A stretch of DNA of 64,000 bases from Aquabacter sediminis (GTDB taxonomy: Bacteria > Pseudomonadota > Alphaproteobacteria > Rhizobiales > Xanthobacteraceae). Of the stretch, positions 17,600-25,174 are shown in pieces. Position 1 is the first letter of the stretch, and each line of letters begins with the position of its first letter. Position numbers and translations under genes: made by a program. The notes beneath the pieces were generated by a model. The model ran no database searches. It was not told the DNA's origin and was given only the letters and a program-made list of their open reading frames with translations. The stretch spans positions 62,001-126,000 of the forward strand of contig NZ_JARBFX010000004.1 of the NCBI RefSeq assembly GCF_028863665.1, written 5' to 3'.

Positions 17600-19339
17600 T
17601 CAGAGGCCGAGGCCACGCTTGCGGCCGAAGCTCCAGTCGACGCCGCCATCGTTACGGGCGACGCCGGAGACATGCTTGCCGAGCTGGCGCTCCAGAGACG
17701 GCGACCAGGGCACGAGCTGGAAGCCGAGCCCGTCGTCGAGCATGGCGAAGCGACCGGACGCGAGCACAAGGCGCTGGCGATACGTGCCGGCGACATATTC
17801 GCCGGTGCCGGCCCTGTTGAACGGAATGCCGGTCTTGGAGGCGATCTTGTCGCCGACGATGTCCAGTTCCCTGCGACGCAGCGTCTCGATGAGGTTGCGG
17901 GCGAAGACGACACGCCGTCCCTGCCGCTCGGCCATGCCCTCGCGGATGAGATGGTCGGCACGCCGGTCAAGCGCCTGGCTCACCTCCGCGCCGAAGCCGC
18001 CGTCGGAGAGAGCAACGGGGTCATGCGCAATGGCCTGACGGTCGAGCCAGGTGGCGCCGGTGGCCGTGACCTGATGGGCGAGATCGAGATCGGAGCGCAC
18101 GGCGAGCGCCACGCGCCGTTTGCCGTGCGCATCATCGAAGGTGCGCAACTCGACGATGGAGCCCGGTGCGCCATCGCCGGCGGCATCGAGGTCAGGAAGC
18201 CGGATGTGATGGGAGCGGCCGTCCACGCCATCGACGATGGCATAGGCGGAGCCGTGGAGTTCATCATCAAGACCACGTGCGACCAGCCGGCCGATGACCG
18301 GCACATCGAGGCTCTCGGCGGCGAGGACATAGCTGGCCGTGCCGCGCTCGATCCCGAGTTCGGTGAGGGCGCGGTGCATGCGCTTGATGATATCGCCACG
18401 CTCACCGAGCGCGCGGAGGGTTGATTCCGCCTCCGGCTCCATCACCCATTGCGCGTTGCCGATCTCACTGGCGAGGCCGAGCGTCTCGAGTTTGCGAAGG
18501 CGTCCGATCTTGAGCGCATGATGGTCGTCCGGCTGCCGGCCTAGAGCCGGCGCCATGTCGATGATGCCGCTCTCCCGGGTCTCGCGGAGAAGCTGGCGGT
18601 CGAGCTCGGTCCAGCGCTCGGCCTCGATCTGGCGTTCGAAACTCCGGCGGATATCGAGCTCGGTACGCGGGCCTAGTTCCTGGGTGATCAGGTCGCGGGC
18701 GCGGTCGCGCATGCCTTGCCTGATGTAGTCTCGGGAGATCACGATGTCCTGGCCGTCGTCGCTGCGGCCCCGGACGATCAGATGGACATGGGGATGCTCG
18801 GTGTTCCAGTGATCTACGGCGACCCAGTCGAGCCCGGTGCCGAGATCCTTTTCCATCTGCCGGGTGAGGTCACGGGTGAAGGCCCGCAGGTCCTCCATCT
18901 CCAGGGCATCGTCAGGCGAGATGATGAAGCGGAAATGGTGACGGTCCTCGCGGCAGCGCTCGGTGAAGGCGTCGACATCCACACTCTCGCTCTCGGGACC
19001 GAACAGCCGCGCCTTCTCGCCGCCTCGCGTCACGCCCTCGCGGCGAAGATAGGTGAGGTGCTGACTGAGGGAGCCCGCACGGGCCGTGTGTCGGACGACG
19101 CGGGCTTTCACCACGGCGCCACGCGAGTGCGGCGTGATCCGGCGGCTGGCCTGCAGGCTGGCGACCTGTCCGCTGCCGAAGCGCGAGCGGTTGCCGGAGG
19201 CGATCTTGCCTGACCGAGAGACCCCGCCGCCGGCCTTTCGGGCTGCGGCGAGCGCCTGGGCGACGAAGGGGCGGGCCTGCTGGGCGCGGGTCGAGCGGAT
19301 GCGGCCGGGACGGACGCGGAACTCGCGTTCATCGCTCAT
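17600..19339 (-). CDS. rlxS: RlxS relaxase/mobilization nuclease (DUF3363)
   Basis: The relaxase nicks oriT and pilots the DNA strand into the recipient. This 579-residue product contains the relaxase histidine motif HWNTEHPHVHLIVRG, an upstream tyrosine-bearing LTYLRREG, and a long C-terminal DUF3363-type region, as in RlxS proteins of alphaproteobacterial ICEs. The start MSDEREFRVRPGRIR (19339) matches family members; the open frame extends further upstream without family-like sequence. An IS66 element begins about 170 bases upstream and may disturb its transcription from the traF-side operon. Confidence 0.92.
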   Translation of the reverse strand: MSDEREFRVRPGRIRSTRAQQARPFVAQALAAARKAGGGVSRSGKIASGNRSRFGSGQVASLQASRRITPHSRGAVVKARVVRHTARAGSLSQHLTYLRREGVTRGGEKARLFGPESESVDVDAFTERCREDRHHFRFIISPDDALEMEDLRAFTRDLTRQMEKDLGTGLDWVAVDHWNTEHPHVHLIVRGRSDDGQDIVISRDYIRQGMRDRARDLITQELGPRTELDIRRSFERQIEAERWTELDRQLLRETRESGIIDMAPALGRQPDDHHALKIGRLRKLETLGLASEIGNAQWVMEPEAESTLRALGERGDIIKRMHRALTELGIERGTASYVLAAESLDVPVIGRLVARGLDDELHGSAYAIVDGVDGRSHHIRLPDLDAAGDGAPGSIVELRTFDDAHGKRRVALAVRSDLDLAHQVTATGATWLDRQAIAHDPVALSDGGFGAEVSQALDRRADHLIREGMAERQGRRVVFARNLIETLRRRELDIVGDKIASKTGIPFNRAGTGEYVAGTYRQRLVLASGRFAMLDDGLGFQLVPWSPSLERQLGKHVSGVARNDGGVDWSFGRKRGLGL

Positions 19340-19510
19340 GGCGAAGCCTCGCAATGTGCGGAAAATCGTTGATGCGGTGCCATTTGCGGCACGCGCAAAC
19401 CTTGTGGTTCGGCTCCGCAAGGTGCCGAAGGCGCAGGAAAGATGTGCAGAAACAACACCCCGACCGCCGCGCAATGTGCGCCCTTTTATCCTGCCCTCGT
19501 GCGGTCGTGG

Positions 19511-19531
19511 GTAAGCGTCCGGCCCCTGCAC
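19511..19531 (+). repeat. IS66 left terminal inverted repeat
   Basis: Outer end of the element, starting GTAAGCG and ending CTGCAC. It matches the right end except at the fourth base and a short C/G block in the middle. Confidence 0.88.
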
Positions 19532-19592
19532 AGTATTGGCGTGGTGCAAAATCGGGGCATGTCGGGTTCCTTCGTAGCATGGAGGATCTCCG

Positions 19593-20489
19593 ATGAATTT
19601 GAGACATTTCGAGAACACGGCGCGGCAGTCCTTTTGGGTTGTTCACATCGAGGCGTGGCGGCAGAGCGGGCTGGACCGGACGAACTATTGCCGCCAGCAC
19701 GGACTCTGGAAGTGCACGTTCGATCGCTGGTTGAAGTATCTGGCCGGCAAGGAAGCGGCCCGTAAGCATGTGGAATATCAGGCGGAACTGCGCCGGTCGA
19801 AGCGCCGTGAAGCCGAGGAAAAGCGCCAGAAGAGACGCGCCCGGCTGCGCTTCAGCGTGAGCACGGATGAGCGCAACCGTGCGCTTCAGGCGTTCTGGGC
19901 GATGCATGTCGAGGCGATGAACTGGAGCGGGATGGGCATGCGCGAGTACGCCGCTGCGCTCAATCTGTCGCCGACGAGCCTGCGCAAATGGCGCGACCGG
20001 CTGGACGAGGGCGAGGTGGAGATCGACTGGCGCGCGCATCTTCACCCCTCCGCCCGTCCGGTCGTTGGCACTAGTGCCAGCAAAAAGCCGGCGGACGGCC
20101 TCTTGACGGCTCCATCGAAGGGTGAACCGGAGGCGCCGCGGCAGCCGATCCGGCGTGTCTTCAGCGACGAGGAAAAACGCGCCATCGCACTCGAGAGCGA
20201 CCAGGCGGGCGTCAGCGTGTCGAGCGTGGCGCGCAAGCACGGCATCGTCACGGGACTGCTGTTCCGCTGGCGGGTGCAGTTCGGCGTGGCGCAGAAGAAG
20301 CGCGCGAAGCTGGCGCCCGTCGCGCTGGACGAAGGTACGCCGGCGGCACGTGTGCTGCAGGATCTGATGCAGCGGCCCGACGGCATGATAGCCGTCGAAT
20401 TGGCCGACGGGCGGCGGGTCTTCGCGCCGGCCGGCAGCGATCCCGATGCTGTGCGGGCGCATGTCGAGCGCGGGGAGATCGCACCATGA
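19593..20489 (+). CDS. tnpA: IS66 first ORF (TnpA-like accessory protein)
   Basis: A 298-residue accessory protein of the IS66 element. It contains repeated basic helical segments, for example FWVVHIEAWRQSGLDRTNYCRQHGL near residue 10 and FWAMHVEAMNWSGMGMREYAAAL near residue 105, both resembling the HTH of TnpA, plus a C-terminal HTH region ALESDQAGVSVSSVARKHGI. The doubled N-terminal unit makes it longer than typical IS66 TnpA proteins (about 120-180 residues). It overlaps tnpB by 4 bp. Confidence 0.82.
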   Translation: MNLRHFENTARQSFWVVHIEAWRQSGLDRTNYCRQHGLWKCTFDRWLKYLAGKEAARKHVEYQAELRRSKRREAEEKRQKRRARLRFSVSTDERNRALQAFWAMHVEAMNWSGMGMREYAAALNLSPTSLRKWRDRLDEGEVEIDWRAHLHPSARPVVGTSASKKPADGLLTAPSKGEPEAPRQPIRRVFSDEEKRAIALESDQAGVSVSSVARKHGIVTGLLFRWRVQFGVAQKKRAKLAPVALDEGTPAARVLQDLMQRPDGMIAVELADGRRVFAPAGSDPDAVRAHVERGEIAP

Positions 20490-20839
20490 TGATCGTTCCC
20501 GCCGGCGTGAAGGTGCATCTGGCGCTGGGCTACACCGACATGCGCAAAGGCCTGGACGGGCTCGCCATGCTGGTGCAGCAGACGCTGAAGCAGGACCCGT
20601 TCTCGGGCCACCTGTTCGCCTTCCGGGGAAGGAAGGCGTCGATGCTGAAGATCCTGTTCTGGGACGGCAACGGGCTCTGCCTGTTCACCAAGCGGCTCGA
20701 CCAGGGCAGCTTCGTGTGGCCGGTGATGGCGGGCTATGACGGCGCGATCACGTTGACGCCGGCGCAGCTGGCCATGCTGATCGAAGGCATCGACTGGCGT
20801 GCGCCGGAACGTGTCTGGAAACCGGCACTGGCGGGATGA
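20486..20839 (+). CDS. tnpB: IS66 TnpB (Orf2)
   Basis: A 117-residue IS66 Orf2 protein with the family signature VHLALGYTDMRKGLDGLAMLVQ and LFWDGNGLCLFTKRL. It is needed for IS66 transposition but its biochemical role is not established. ATG overlaps the tnpA stop. Confidence 0.95.
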   Translation: MMIVPAGVKVHLALGYTDMRKGLDGLAMLVQQTLKQDPFSGHLFAFRGRKASMLKILFWDGNGLCLFTKRLDQGSFVWPVMAGYDGAITLTPAQLAMLIEGIDWRAPERVWKPALAG

Positions 20840-20911
20840 AAAGGCAGGCAAATGCTGACAGATGAAGGCTTCTAAGCTTGGGTGCGACGCGGTTTTGCAG
20901 TAGAATCGCGC

Positions 20912-22441
20912 ATGCGGCTCGATCTGGATAACCTGCCCTCCGATGTCGACCTCCTGCACCAGCTGGTGCGCGAGATTGTGGGCGTCGTCGAGAGCCGCGA
21001 CGGCGAGATCGAGCGCCTTCAGTCGATCATCAAGAAGCTGCAGCGGGCGCAGTTCGGCCGCCGTTCCGAGCGCCTCGATCCCGACCAGCTGGCGCTCGCC
21101 CTGGACGATCTCGATGCCGATATCGCTCGCATCAGGGAGAGCAGTCCGGACGTCGCGAAGCTGCCGTCGGAACGCACGTCTCATCGCAAACCGCTGCCCG
21201 ATCACCTGCCGCGCCAGGAGGTTCGGCTCGACATCGAGAGTGAGGTTTGCGCGTGCTGCGGCGGCGCGCTCCATGCGATTGGCGAGAGCCAGGCCGAAAT
21301 GCTCGACTGGGTGCCGGCGCAGCTGCGAGTGATCCGCATCACCCGCCCGAAATATGCCTGTCGCCTCTGCGAGAGCGTGGTTCAGGCGCCGGCGCCGGAA
21401 CGGCTGATCGCCGGTGGAGTGGCCACGCCGGCGCTGCTCACGCAGGTTCTCATCAGCAAATATTGTGACCATACGCCGCTCTATCGGCAGTCGCAGATCT
21501 TCGCGCGGCACGGCATCGATCTGGCGCGCTCGACGCTCGCCGGCTGGGTCGGTGGCGCATGCTGGTGGCTGGAGGCGCTTCACGACAAGCTGGCGAAGAA
21601 TATCCTGGCTTCCGACTATCTCTTCGCCGATGACACGCCAGTTCCGGTGCTCGATCCCGGCCGGGGACGCACCAAGACCGGAAGGCTGTGGGTCTATGCC
21701 CGTGAACAGCGCGGGTGGAGCGGACCGGAACCTCCAGCCGCTATCTACATGTTCGCACCCGACCGGAAGGCCGAGCGCCCGGCCAGACATCTGGCGTCCT
21801 ATAGAGGCGTACTGCATGTCGATGGCTATGCCGGCTTCGAGACGCTCGCGAAGGCCGGGACCATCAAACTTGCCGCCTGCTGGGCGCATACGAGGCGCAA
21901 GTTCTACGATGTCGCGCAGGCCACCGGCTCGCCCATCGCCGAAGAGGCCATGCGCAGGATCCGCGATATTTACGTGATCGAAGCAGAGCTTCGCGGGCAG
22001 TCGCCGCCGCACAGGCTGGCGGCACGACGAAGCCGCTCGAAGCCACTGGTGGCAGCACTGGAGGCCTGGCTGAAGGCACAGCTGGCGCTCATCCCCGCTG
22101 CCGGGGAACTGGCGAAAGCCATACGCTATGCGCTCTCCAGATGGGACGGCCTCACCCGGTTCCTGACCGATGGCCATGTCGAGATGGACACCAATCCTGT
22201 CGAGCGGGCGATCCGCCCCGTCAGCCTTGGGCGGAAGAACCACCTCTTCGCCGGCAGCGACGGCGGAGGGGCGAGATGGGCGATCCTTTGTTCGCTCATC
22301 GAAACCGCCAAGCTCAACGGAGTCGAACCCTACGCCTATCTCGCCGACGTTCTCCAGCGCATGGTCGACGGCCATCCCGTCAACCGGCTCGATGAACTCC
22401 TGCCATGGGCATGGAAAGCAGCGAATCTTGCCAAGAGCTGA
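20912..22441 (+). CDS. tnpC: IS66 transposase TnpC (DDE)
   Basis: The 509-residue transposase has an N-terminal leucine-zipper-like helix, a zinc-finger-like CxxC (CACCGG) with a second CRLC, and a DDE catalytic core: YLFADDTPVPVLD, LHVDGYAGFE and METNP-like MDTNPVERAIRP carrying the glutamate. Length and motifs are normal for IS66. ATG 20912 is used; a GTG 30 bases upstream is also in frame. Confidence 0.95.
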   Translation: MRLDLDNLPSDVDLLHQLVREIVGVVESRDGEIERLQSIIKKLQRAQFGRRSERLDPDQLALALDDLDADIARIRESSPDVAKLPSERTSHRKPLPDHLPRQEVRLDIESEVCACCGGALHAIGESQAEMLDWVPAQLRVIRITRPKYACRLCESVVQAPAPERLIAGGVATPALLTQVLISKYCDHTPLYRQSQIFARHGIDLARSTLAGWVGGACWWLEALHDKLAKNILASDYLFADDTPVPVLDPGRGRTKTGRLWVYAREQRGWSGPEPPAAIYMFAPDRKAERPARHLASYRGVLHVDGYAGFETLAKAGTIKLAACWAHTRRKFYDVAQATGSPIAEEAMRRIRDIYVIEAELRGQSPPHRLAARRSRSKPLVAALEAWLKAQLALIPAAGELAKAIRYALSRWDGLTRFLTDGHVEMDTNPVERAIRPVSLGRKNHLFAGSDGGGARWAILCSLIETAKLNGVEPYAYLADVLQRMVDGHPVNRLDELLPWAWKAANLAKS

Positions 22442-22447
22442 CATCAT

Positions 22448-22468
22448 GTGCAGCCCCCGGACGCATAC
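22448..22468 (-). repeat. IS66 right terminal inverted repeat
   Basis: Outer end read inward on the minus strand, starting GTATGCG and ending CTGCAC. It is followed by the second GGTCGTGG target copy. Confidence 0.88.
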
Positions 22469-22548
22469 GGTCGTGGTTCCTGTCCTGCGCCTCCCCACCC
22501 TCCACGGAACGCCAGAGCCCGACACCATGCGAAAGCGGGCCCGCCTGC

Positions 22549-23211
22549 TCATGGCGCCCTCCGCGATGGCAACGGTGCAACGAACAGCGCGTCCGATCGC
22601 GGCGCGAGGAGCGCGGCATCGGTGGGATTGCTGCGCGCGGGCGGCGCGGCGAACAGCGGCGCCTCACGCCAGCTTTGCGCCATTGGCCGGCCCAATTCGG
22701 TGGCGCCGGCTGCAGACTCTTTGTCGATGATCGGCGCCAGAGCCGCGATGTACGTGCGCGTCTCCGGCGGCAATGGCGCGCCGGCAAGCGACGCCTCATA
22801 GCGCGCCGGCCCGGCATTATAGGCCGCGAGCATGGCGCGGATGCTGCCATAGCGGTCATGGAGCTGGCGCAGATAGGCGGCGCCAGCGAGGATGTTGTCA
22901 CGCGGGTCGAACGGATCGGCACCGAGACCGTGATGGACGCGAAGCTCATCCCAGGTCGCGGACATGATCTGCATCAGACCCATGGCCCCGGCCGGTGAAA
23001 CGGTGCGCGGATCGCCGCCGCTCTCGGCCTGCAAGACGGCTCGGATCCAGCTGGCCGGAAGCTCGAAGCGCTGCGCGGCTTCGTCGATAAAGGCGGCGTA
23101 GGACGTGACGGCGTGCGCCTCAGTCGGCGACGTGGTCTGCGCGGTGGCAGAGCCGGGCGAGGCGCCCCCGATCAGCAGTCCGGATGCGAGAAGGAGCGTA
23201 GCGCGATGCAT
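22549..23211 (-). CDS. Lytic transglycosylase (VirB1-like)
   Basis: A 220-residue periplasmic peptidoglycan hydrolase that would open the wall locally for the transfer apparatus. It has a signal peptide (MHRATLLLASGLLIGGASPGSA, cleavage near residue 24) and an SLT domain with catalytic glutamate in QAESGGDPRTVSPAGAMGLMQ, then AAYNAGP. ATG 23211 matches the signal peptide; it lies one base from the traF stop. In the ICE operon its downstream neighbour would be rlxS, now separated by IS66. Confidence 0.92.
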   Translation of the reverse strand: MHRATLLLASGLLIGGASPGSATAQTTSPTEAHAVTSYAAFIDEAAQRFELPASWIRAVLQAESGGDPRTVSPAGAMGLMQIMSATWDELRVHHGLGADPFDPRDNILAGAAYLRQLHDRYGSIRAMLAAYNAGPARYEASLAGAPLPPETRTYIAALAPIIDKESAAGATELGRPMAQSWREAPLFAAPPARSNPTDAALLAPRSDALFVAPLPSRRAP

Positions 23212-23212
23212 G

Positions 23213-23758
23213 TCAGCGCACCGCCGCGCGCCAGATGAAGTCACTGTTGCCGGCTTCATCCGTGAGGAGTGGCATTGCCCGCCCGATGACGGTGCCGTCT
23301 GAAATCGGCCCGAAATACCGTCCGTCGAGACTGTCGCCGACGTCCGGGTTCATGAGGAAAAGGTAGCCTGGCTCAACACGACGGCAGCCCTGCCAGACCG
23401 GCAGGTCCCGACCCAAGCGATCGCGCGGCAGCGCCTCGCCCAGCGGCACGCCATCGACCGTGATGGCGTCACTGAAGCGGCAGACATCCTGCCCCGGCAG
23501 CCCCATCACACGCTTCAACAACGGCGTGCCTTCTCCGAGATAGCCACGGGCGATCAGGAACGCGGCGAGCGGCGGTGGCGGCATCACCGCGACCAGATCG
23601 GTGATCTCGAGATGATCCGCCGGCTCGACAGAGTAGAGCCCGACAGGGACGCTCGCCGAGACATTCCACACCAGCTTGAGCGACGTCGGCACCGTGGCGG
23701 CGAAGGCCACACCGACGCTGGCGACGATCGTCATCAGCACATAGGCGGCGCGGTTCAT
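23213..23758 (-). CDS. traF: TraF conjugal transfer signal peptidase (S26 family)
   Basis: TraF is a type I signal peptidase-like protein that processes and circularises the TrbC pilin. The 181-residue product has one N-terminal transmembrane segment (AAYVLMTIVASVGVAFAATV), the catalytic serine region SASVPVGLYSV and the lysine region LLKRVMGLPGQDV, with a C-terminal NPDVGDSLDGRYFGPI as in S26 peptidases. ATG 23758 overlaps the DUF2840 stop by 4 bp. Confidence 0.92.
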   Translation of the reverse strand: MNRAAYVLMTIVASVGVAFAATVPTSLKLVWNVSASVPVGLYSVEPADHLEITDLVAVMPPPPLAAFLIARGYLGEGTPLLKRVMGLPGQDVCRFSDAITVDGVPLGEALPRDRLGRDLPVWQGCRRVEPGYLFLMNPDVGDSLDGRYFGPISDGTVIGRAMPLLTDEAGNSDFIWRAAVR

Positions 23759-24276
23759 TGTCCGCACTCCCGCCGCTTCAGCCACGCCTGATGGCGCTCT
23801 GCTGTATAGGCGCGCGGCTCGAAGCCGACGCTCGTACGGTGGGCGACATGACCCCAGTGATCGGGAGCGACACTGGCAGGATCGATGCCGATCGCCTCGA
23901 TGACGTCGATGTGCTGTAGAATTTTCTCGACCTTCGGCCAGCCATCCACCCGTAACAGGATCTCACCGCCGGGACGCACGAAGGGCAGCGTCTGGTAGCT
24001 CTCGCCCGGCGCCACGCAGCGCACGATGTCGAGGCGGGAGGCCACGGTACCGAAGTCGTTCGACGCCCACCGGACAAAGGCGAAGATGCTGCCGGGAGGG
24101 AAAGACAGGATGCGTCGACGGCGATCCAGAAGCTGCTCATGTGCGTGATGGCCGAAACGGATCCAGTTCTCGATGCGCTTCTCGATATGGGTCAGCTCGA
24201 CATGGGTCAGGGCATCGGACGGGGGACTGGACGCGGATGTCGTGCTGGCCGCACGGGGCGCAAACGCCGCGCTCAT
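23755..24276 (-). CDS. DUF2840 ICE protein
   Basis: A 173-residue protein of the DUF2840 family (THVELTHIEKRIENWIRFG, then ILSFPPGSIFAFVRWASNDFGT), found almost only between traF and parA in alphaproteobacterial ICEs. No catalytic motif, signal peptide or membrane segment is visible; the function is unknown. It overlaps genes on both sides by 4 bp. Confidence 0.85.
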   Translation of the reverse strand: MSAAFAPRAASTTSASSPPSDALTHVELTHIEKRIENWIRFGHHAHEQLLDRRRRILSFPPGSIFAFVRWASNDFGTVASRLDIVRCVAPGESYQTLPFVRPGGEILLRVDGWPKVEKILQHIDVIEAIGIDPASVAPDHWGHVAHRTSVGFEPRAYTAERHQAWLKRRECGQ

Positions 24277-24524
24277 GGCAGATCTCCAGATTGGGGAGGG
24301 AATTCGCGCGCGAGGAGGTCGCGCAGCATCTCGGCGACGGTGACGCCGCGGCGGAAGGCGGCGACCTTGATCCGCCCGCGCAGTTCGGGCGTCACATCAA
24401 TGGTGAGCCGCGCAGTGAACGCGGCGCCGGGGCGGTGCTCTGGCGCGACATCTGCTGCCTTGATCCAGTGCTCGGGATCAGCAGGCCGAGAGGCGAAGTC
24501 GCGGCGGATCGGGCGTTCGCTCAT
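24273..24524 (-). CDS. Small ribbon-helix-helix protein next to ParA
   Basis: An 83-residue protein whose C-terminal half (ARLTIDVTPELRGRIKVAAFRRGVTVAEMLRDLL) fits a ribbon-helix-helix DNA-binding fold. Next to ParA, and overlapping it by 4 bp, it probably plays the centromere-binding or regulatory role that ParG-like proteins play on plasmids. The assignment rests on fold-like sequence and position. Confidence 0.75.
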   Translation of the reverse strand: MSERPIRRDFASRPADPEHWIKAADVAPEHRPGAAFTARLTIDVTPELRGRIKVAAFRRGVTVAEMLRDLLAREFPPQSGDLP

Positions 24525-25174
24525 GGCGCGAGCCTCCCGAGGTCGAGACCATTGATCTCGGCGCGGAGCGCGGCGATCTCGCGCGTGGCCGGCCCCGCAT
24601 CGTCGCGCTCGAAGACGAGACGCCCGGACTGCGCCGCAGCCGCAAAGGCGATGCGCTGACCGATGGTGCTGGCGAGCACCGGGGGATCGTGGTCGGCCAG
24701 CGTCCGCGCGGTCTCGCGGGCGAGAACGGTGCGCGCGCCGCAGCGGTTCAGGACGAACCGGACCACCATCTCCGGGCGGTAGATCCGCGCCTCGCGGATC
24801 AGCGCCAGCATCTCGGCCGAGGCCCAGCCATCGAAGGGCGAGGGCTGCACCGGGATCAGCACCAGATCGGCGGCGAGCAGAGCTGAGCGCATCAGGCCAG
24901 CGACGCGAGGCGGTCCATCGATGACGATGTGATCGGCGTCACGCGCGAGCTCGGGGGCCTCCCGGTGCAGCGTATCGCGTGCAAGCCCGACGACACCGAA
25001 CAGCCGTGGCAGGCCCTCGCGGCTGCGCTGCTGCGACCAGTCGAGGCTGGAGCCCTGCGGATCGGCATCGATCACCGTGATCCGCTGTCCCTGCCGAGCC
25101 CATTGCCCGGCGAGATGCAGCGCCAGCGTCGTCTTGCCGACCCCGCCCTTCTGGTTGAGGAGCGCGACGATCAT
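24521..25174 (-). CDS. parA: ParA-family partition ATPase
   Basis: A 217-residue ParA/MinD-like ATPase with the deviant Walker A KGGVGKTT (residues 9-16), the Walker A' region VIDADPQGSSLDW and Walker B-like HIVIDGPPR. It lacks an N-terminal HTH, as usual for ICE and small-plasmid ParA. With the adjacent ribbon-helix-helix protein it may stabilise the excised, possibly replicating form of the element. It overlaps repA by 4 bp. Confidence 0.93.
   Translation of the reverse strand: MIVALLNQKGGVGKTTLALHLAGQWARQGQRITVIDADPQGSSLDWSQQRSREGLPRLFGVVGLARDTLHREAPELARDADHIVIDGPPRVAGLMRSALLAADLVLIPVQPSPFDGWASAEMLALIREARIYRPEMVVRFVLNRCGARTVLARETARTLADHDPPVLASTIGQRIAFAAAAQSGRLVFERDDAGPATREIAALRAEINGLDLGRLAP

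Larger units (their letters stand above)
19511..22468 (+). mobile_element. Complete IS66-family insertion sequence (2958 bp)
   Basis: The element has three co-oriented genes of the IS66 plan and imperfect terminal inverted repeats of about 21 bp: left end GTAAGCGTCC at 19511, right end (reading inward on the minus strand) GTATGCGTCC at 22468. It is flanked by perfect 8-bp direct repeats GGTCGTGG (19503-19510 and 22469-22476), the duplication length known for IS66. Intact genes and a perfect duplication point to a relatively recent insertion into the ICE. Confidence 0.95.
19329..22552 (-). pseudogene. Small ORF apparently split by the IS66 insertion
   Basis: If the IS66 element and one copy of its 8-bp target duplication are removed, the two flanks join into one open frame on the minus strand of about 85 codons. 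Its 5' part lies at 22469-22552 and its 3' part at 19329-19510. Its ATG would overlap the transglycosylase stop (ATGA) and its stop would overlap the rlxS start, as in a tightly packed operon. The predicted protein (MSRRARFRM at one end, cysteine-bearing and basic at the other) resembles nothing I recognise, and an open frame of this length can arise by chance in GC-rich DNA. Confidence 0.35.

Noticed and set aside
20042-22552. 836-codon minus-strand frame across the IS66 element
   Set aside because: It is the reverse of tnpA/tnpB/tnpC; only its extreme 5' end beyond the element (22469-22552) was considered, as part of the split small ORF.
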